Shown here: piece by piece, positions 23,380 through 24,655 of the stretch | Layout: the number at the start of each line of letters is the position of its first letter | How positions within the stretch are numbered: the first letter of the stretch is position 1 | From: CAYTLQ01 sp964438715 | GTDB taxonomy: Bacteria; Bacteroidota; Ignavibacteria; Ignavibacteriales; Ignavibacteriaceae | DNA length: 24,655 nucleotides | Assembly: GCA_964438715.1 (NCBI GenBank) | Contig: CAYTLQ010000183.1 | Span: 1 to 24,655, forward strand | Reading direction: 5' to 3' | The notes under the pieces: model-generated | The model's database searches: none | What the model was told of the DNA's origin: nothing | The model's input: only the letters and a program-made list of their open reading frames with translations | Position numbers and translations under genes: made by a program

Positions 23380-24333
23380 TTAGCGGTTAAGGATATTGGT
23401 AATCTTTTCTTTTATTTCAGGATACTGCGAGGATTGCAGAAGGTTTTGTAATTGTATCTTTGTACTTTCATTATCCGGTAATAATGCTAACTTTTCAACT
23501 AAAGCTACTTCATACCAAAACTGACTGCTAATTATTTTATAAACCTCCGAGGCTCTTTCAAAGTAGTTCAGGGCTTCGGTCGGTTCGTTTGTGTATTTAA
23601 ATATTAGTCCCAAATGGTACAAGTCATCACCGATACCTTTGGTATTTGCATATTTTCGGTCATATTCAAGAGCTAACAGGAAATTCTTTTTTGCATCCTG
23701 ATAACGCTTATTAAGAATATCGGCATAACCAAGAGCGTAATAAGCCGCTCCGATTATCTCCGGTTCTTCCAGCTCCTTTGACTCTTCCAATGAAAGCGCT
23801 TCCGGCAAAAACTTTTCCACCACCTCATAGTACTCGTTTATGTTCCACCCTACGCTCCCGGCAGCATTCAGCTGCAAGACTGCCAACTTGAGATTAGCCT
23901 CATTACTCACATATGCGGAAATATTGGCTTTAATAAAAGAAATTAATTCAGGAAACGATTTTCTTCGCGCAAAATATTCCGATTTCGCAGTTAAAAAATA
24001 CTCACGGTATCCTGGATTAATTCTCGAATAAATATCCAACTGCCCTAACGCACTCAAGGCAAGGGAGTCGTTACCACCAGCCAGCGCAACTTTTACAAAC
24101 CCATAAATACACTTTACTTTCCCCTCTATGTGGTCAATAAGTGTAAACTTATTATATGCATCAGAATATATTTCATAAGCAAAATCAAAGTTATTTCGCT
24201 TTGCATATTCATTTGCTTTCGAAAGTAAAATAAATCCGTCAATCTCTTCACGCGACTTTACATTCTCTTCAAACGGAATACAGCCGCTAAGCAGAAAAGA
24301 AAAAAGAATTATATAAAAATAGTGTTGTCTCAT
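23380..24333 (-). CDS. TPR-repeat lipoprotein
   Basis: The 317-residue protein starts with a lipoprotein signal peptide ending in the lipobox LLSGC (C18). The mature part consists of TPR units, clearest at about 205-275 where two neighbouring repeats read AYYALGYADILNKRYQDA and LYHLGLIFKYTNEPTEAL. The helix-pair pattern runs through the rest of the chain. The function is unknown; it is likely membrane-anchored and periplasmic-facing or on the outer membrane. Its ATG overlaps the stop of the upstream MCE-like gene by four bases (ATGA), which suggests that it works with that system. Confidence 0.82.
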   Translation of the reverse strand: MRQHYFYIILFSFLLSGCIPFEENVKSREEIDGFILLSKANEYAKRNNFDFAYEIYSDAYNKFTLIDHIEGKVKCIYGFVKVALAGGNDSLALSALGQLDIYSRINPGYREYFLTAKSEYFARRKSFPELISFIKANISAYVSNEANLKLAVLQLNAAGSVGWNINEYYEVVEKFLPEALSLEESKELEEPEIIGAAYYALGYADILNKRYQDAKKNFLLALEYDRKYANTKGIGDDLYHLGLIFKYTNEPTEALNYFERASEVYKIISSQFWYEVALVEKLALLPDNESTKIQLQNLLQSSQYPEIKEKITNILNR

Positions 24334-24655
24334 TTATCAATCTTCTTTGGGCGGGTATCGCTTTCAGATGGAAATTCCAATCGCAGACCGCTATTATAAC
24401 CTCCGCCTGTTGCAAGGTTGTTAAAACTTTCAAAAGATATTTGCGCCTGCCTCATAGTTGTACGGAGTTCATCGAGAATTATTGTCATATCAGCCGTACG
24501 AGTGTTCATATAATCAATTAGGTATTCTAACTTTGGAATGAGTGAGGAAACATCAGTCATTATCTTATTGAGCGGATTGAATAATTTTTCACCGGTCGGA
24601 TCAACCATCCTTATACCAAGGCTATCAGGACTTTGATACGCCATCAGCACAGAGT
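24330..24655 (-). CDS. 3' end of a membrane-associated protein, possibly MCE/MlaD family
   Basis: The minus-strand frame is open to the window edge, so only the last 108 residues of a larger gene are seen. It contains a charged/polar helical stretch (NPLNKIMTDVSSLIPKLEYL and DMTIILDELRTTMRQAQ) and a Gly-rich GGGYNSGLRLEF near the C-terminus. Such periodic amphipathic helices followed by a loose tail fit the C-terminal region of MCE-domain lipid-transport subunits (MlaD), but the diagnostic MCE domain would lie outside the window. It is probably translationally coupled to the downstream TPR lipoprotein. Confidence 0.55.
   Translation of the reverse strand, partial: SVLMAYQSPDSLGIRMVDPTGEKLFNPLNKIMTDVSSLIPKLEYLIDYMNTRTADMTIILDELRTTMRQAQISFESFNNLATGGGYNSGLRLEFPSESDTRPKKIDK

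Noticed and set aside
1..24655. CRISPR array, prophage or integrative element
   Set aside because: No regularly spaced direct repeats, phage genes, integrase or attachment duplications next to the tRNA were found by reading. The only mobile element supported is the ISL3-like IS.

Overview
The window is a mostly chromosomal, AT-rich bacterial segment with tightly packed, largely co-directional genes. Two promoter-like sites (ahead of the shell-protein pair and ahead of tRNA-Lys) match exactly the TTTG-N19-21-TAnnTTTG pattern known from Bacteroides, and many starts lack a clear Shine-Dalgarno sequence. Together with gltX and glnS both being present, YbbR and zinc-ribbon proteins, and an ISL3-like two-ORF element of the kind seen in Bacteroidota, this suggests the Bacteroidota/Ignavibacteria/Chlorobi lineage. 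That placement is inferred from gene style and promoter motifs, not from a database search.

Layout. 1-159: the 3' end of a probable holA (DNA polymerase III delta). 404-4742: der (ribosome GTPase), a CoA-disulfide-reductase-like flavoprotein, upp (uracil salvage) and a secreted TPR protein. 4819-7427: bifunctional (p)ppGpp synthetase/hydrolase and ruvX, overlapping by 4 bases. 7537-8680: two bacterial microcompartment (BMC) shell genes with their own promoter and no enzyme genes nearby; the second carries a long acidic tail ending in a Rho-N/SAP-like module. 8730-15748: ybbR, tmk, an S41 C-terminal processing protease, a zinc-ribbon membrane protein, glcD, a lipoprotein and glcF, mostly packed or overlapping as an operon. 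15810-17207: a complete-looking ISL3-like insertion sequence with 24-bp terminal inverted repeats and two transposase frames joined at a T9 run. 17311-17382: tRNA-Lys(UUU) with its promoter and two tandem terminator hairpins. 17440-17797: non-coding, with inverted repeats. 17798-20170: a three-receiver signalling protein whose histidine-kinase core has lost its catalytic residues. 20216-23363: gltX and glnS. On the minus strand, 23380-24655 holds a TPR lipoprotein and the 3' end of a possible MCE/MlaD-type gene.

Most genes are housekeeping. The two parts that stand out are (1) the orphan BMC pair, where one ordinary PduA/EutM-like hexamer gene is coupled to a second shell protein with an altered pore loop and a possible nucleic-acid-binding tail, with no shell vertex protein or cargo enzyme in view, and (2) the triple-receiver pseudo-histidine kinase with a cysteine-rich sensor region. 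The IS lies between glcF and tRNA-Lys and interrupts no recognisable gene.
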